A stretch of DNA of 64,000 bases from Chamaelirium japonicum. Its lineage: Eukaryota; Streptophyta; Magnoliopsida; Liliales; Melanthiaceae. The translations under genes were made by a program, and so were the position numbers. This document shows, one piece after another, positions 63,870 to 64,000 of this stretch; within the stretch, counting starts at the first letter, position 1, and the number at the start of each line of letters is the position of its first letter. The stretch lies in NCBI GenBank assembly GCA_947650365.1, contig OX393555.1, positions 11,141,840 through 11,205,839 of the forward strand, written 5' to 3'. Under the pieces are notes generated by a model that was not told the origin of the DNA, ran no database searches, and saw only the letters and a program-made list of their open reading frames with translations.

Positions 63870-64000
63870 CTTGTACCAAGATCCAAACGGTTGAGCGGCT
63901 CATCCACGGGAAAGACCCCGAACAAGGAGAGGAGGAAGAGGCCGGCTGCAAGGTTGGTTCAAGGGGAAGGTCGTAGGTTCAGGCGCCTTCCCCCCAAGCG
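63870..64000 (+). repeat. Right TRIM-like LTR, second part
   Basis: Continues the LTR after the insertion (TTGTACCAAGATCCAAACGG onward) and matches 54428-54564. Cut by the window end. Confidence 0.75.

Larger units (their letters stand above)
54331..64000 (+). mobile_element. Short-LTR (TRIM/SMART-like) element, runs off window
   Basis: A sequence at 54331-54582 is repeated at 55689-55782 and, after an inserted retrotransposon, at 63870-64000, where the window ends about 18 bases before the repeat would finish. Both copies contain CACTTGCACGTGAAGTCAAT, CCATACACACACGC, a TATA box CTATAAAAGG and the AGGCCGGCTGCAAGG segment. The left copy ends TGTTGACA and is followed by TTGGCGCTCAGAGC, a plausible primer site. 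Without the insertion the element would be about 1.6 kb with LTRs near 250 bp and no protein, matching TRIM/SMART elements. Its left edge is inferred from where similarity starts. Confidence 0.65.

Overview
This window is nuclear DNA from a flowering plant. It is mostly transposable elements, many nested in one another, and it holds one convincing intact host gene, a MIZU-KUSSEI 1-like (DUF617) gene at 21926-22606 on the minus strand. Plant origin is shown by CACTA elements with TNP1/TNP2-type genes, a Cassandra-type 5S-bearing mini-retrotransposon, an L1-type LINE with a plant RNase H tail, a chromovirus, and fragments of plant SHMT and kinase genes. The high third-position GC of the MIZ1 and SHMT coding sequence fits a monocot better than a eudicot, but the species cannot be named from the sequence alone.

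Layout. 1-960: AT-rich, no gene. 961-6757: near full-length LINE (minus) with a 13-bp target duplication and an intact 1258-codon ORF2. 6771-9421: AT-rich intergenic DNA and a dispersed repeat. 9422-20170: complete 10.7-kb CACTA element, 3-bp duplication GAT, with a TNP1-like gene of six readable exons, a stub of TNP2, and about 29 copies of a 181-bp satellite. 20171-21925: the other half of the dispersed repeat, then no gene. 21926-22800: MIZ1-like gene with a CT-rich leader. 23.0-31.1 kb: SINE-like and LINE remnants, a G-run, a Cassandra TRIM (27322-28055), and telomere-like repeats. 31.1-35.5 kb: GA microsatellite, a CACTA relic and LTR-like sequence.

35486 to about 52930: a second, larger CACTA element that has lost its right terminus. 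It carries shattered TNP2 and TNP1 genes and captured exons of a plant protein kinase, and is split by an 8004-bp Ty3/gypsy chromovirus at 41233-49236 (5-bp duplication GTGAT, gag-pol with two in-frame stops, and an ORF kept open in both LTRs). 52.9-54.3 kb: no gene. From 54331 past the window end: a short-LTR element of TRIM/SMART type whose right LTR is split by an 8082-bp non-autonomous LTR retrotransposon (55783-63864, 5-bp duplication ATCCT, 614-bp LTRs that are nearly identical).

The most unusual object is that last retrotransposon. It has no pol. Its interior is built from tandem arrays (107-bp, 67-bp, about 59-bp and 11-bp periods), three of which repeat a CTCGG/CCGAG core that forms a hairpin in nearly every unit, followed by a captured first part of a cytosolic serine hydroxymethyltransferase gene in sense orientation. 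The second is the intact CACTA element that has amplified a satellite-sized array inside itself and also carries an inverted monomer joined directly to its TNP2 stub.
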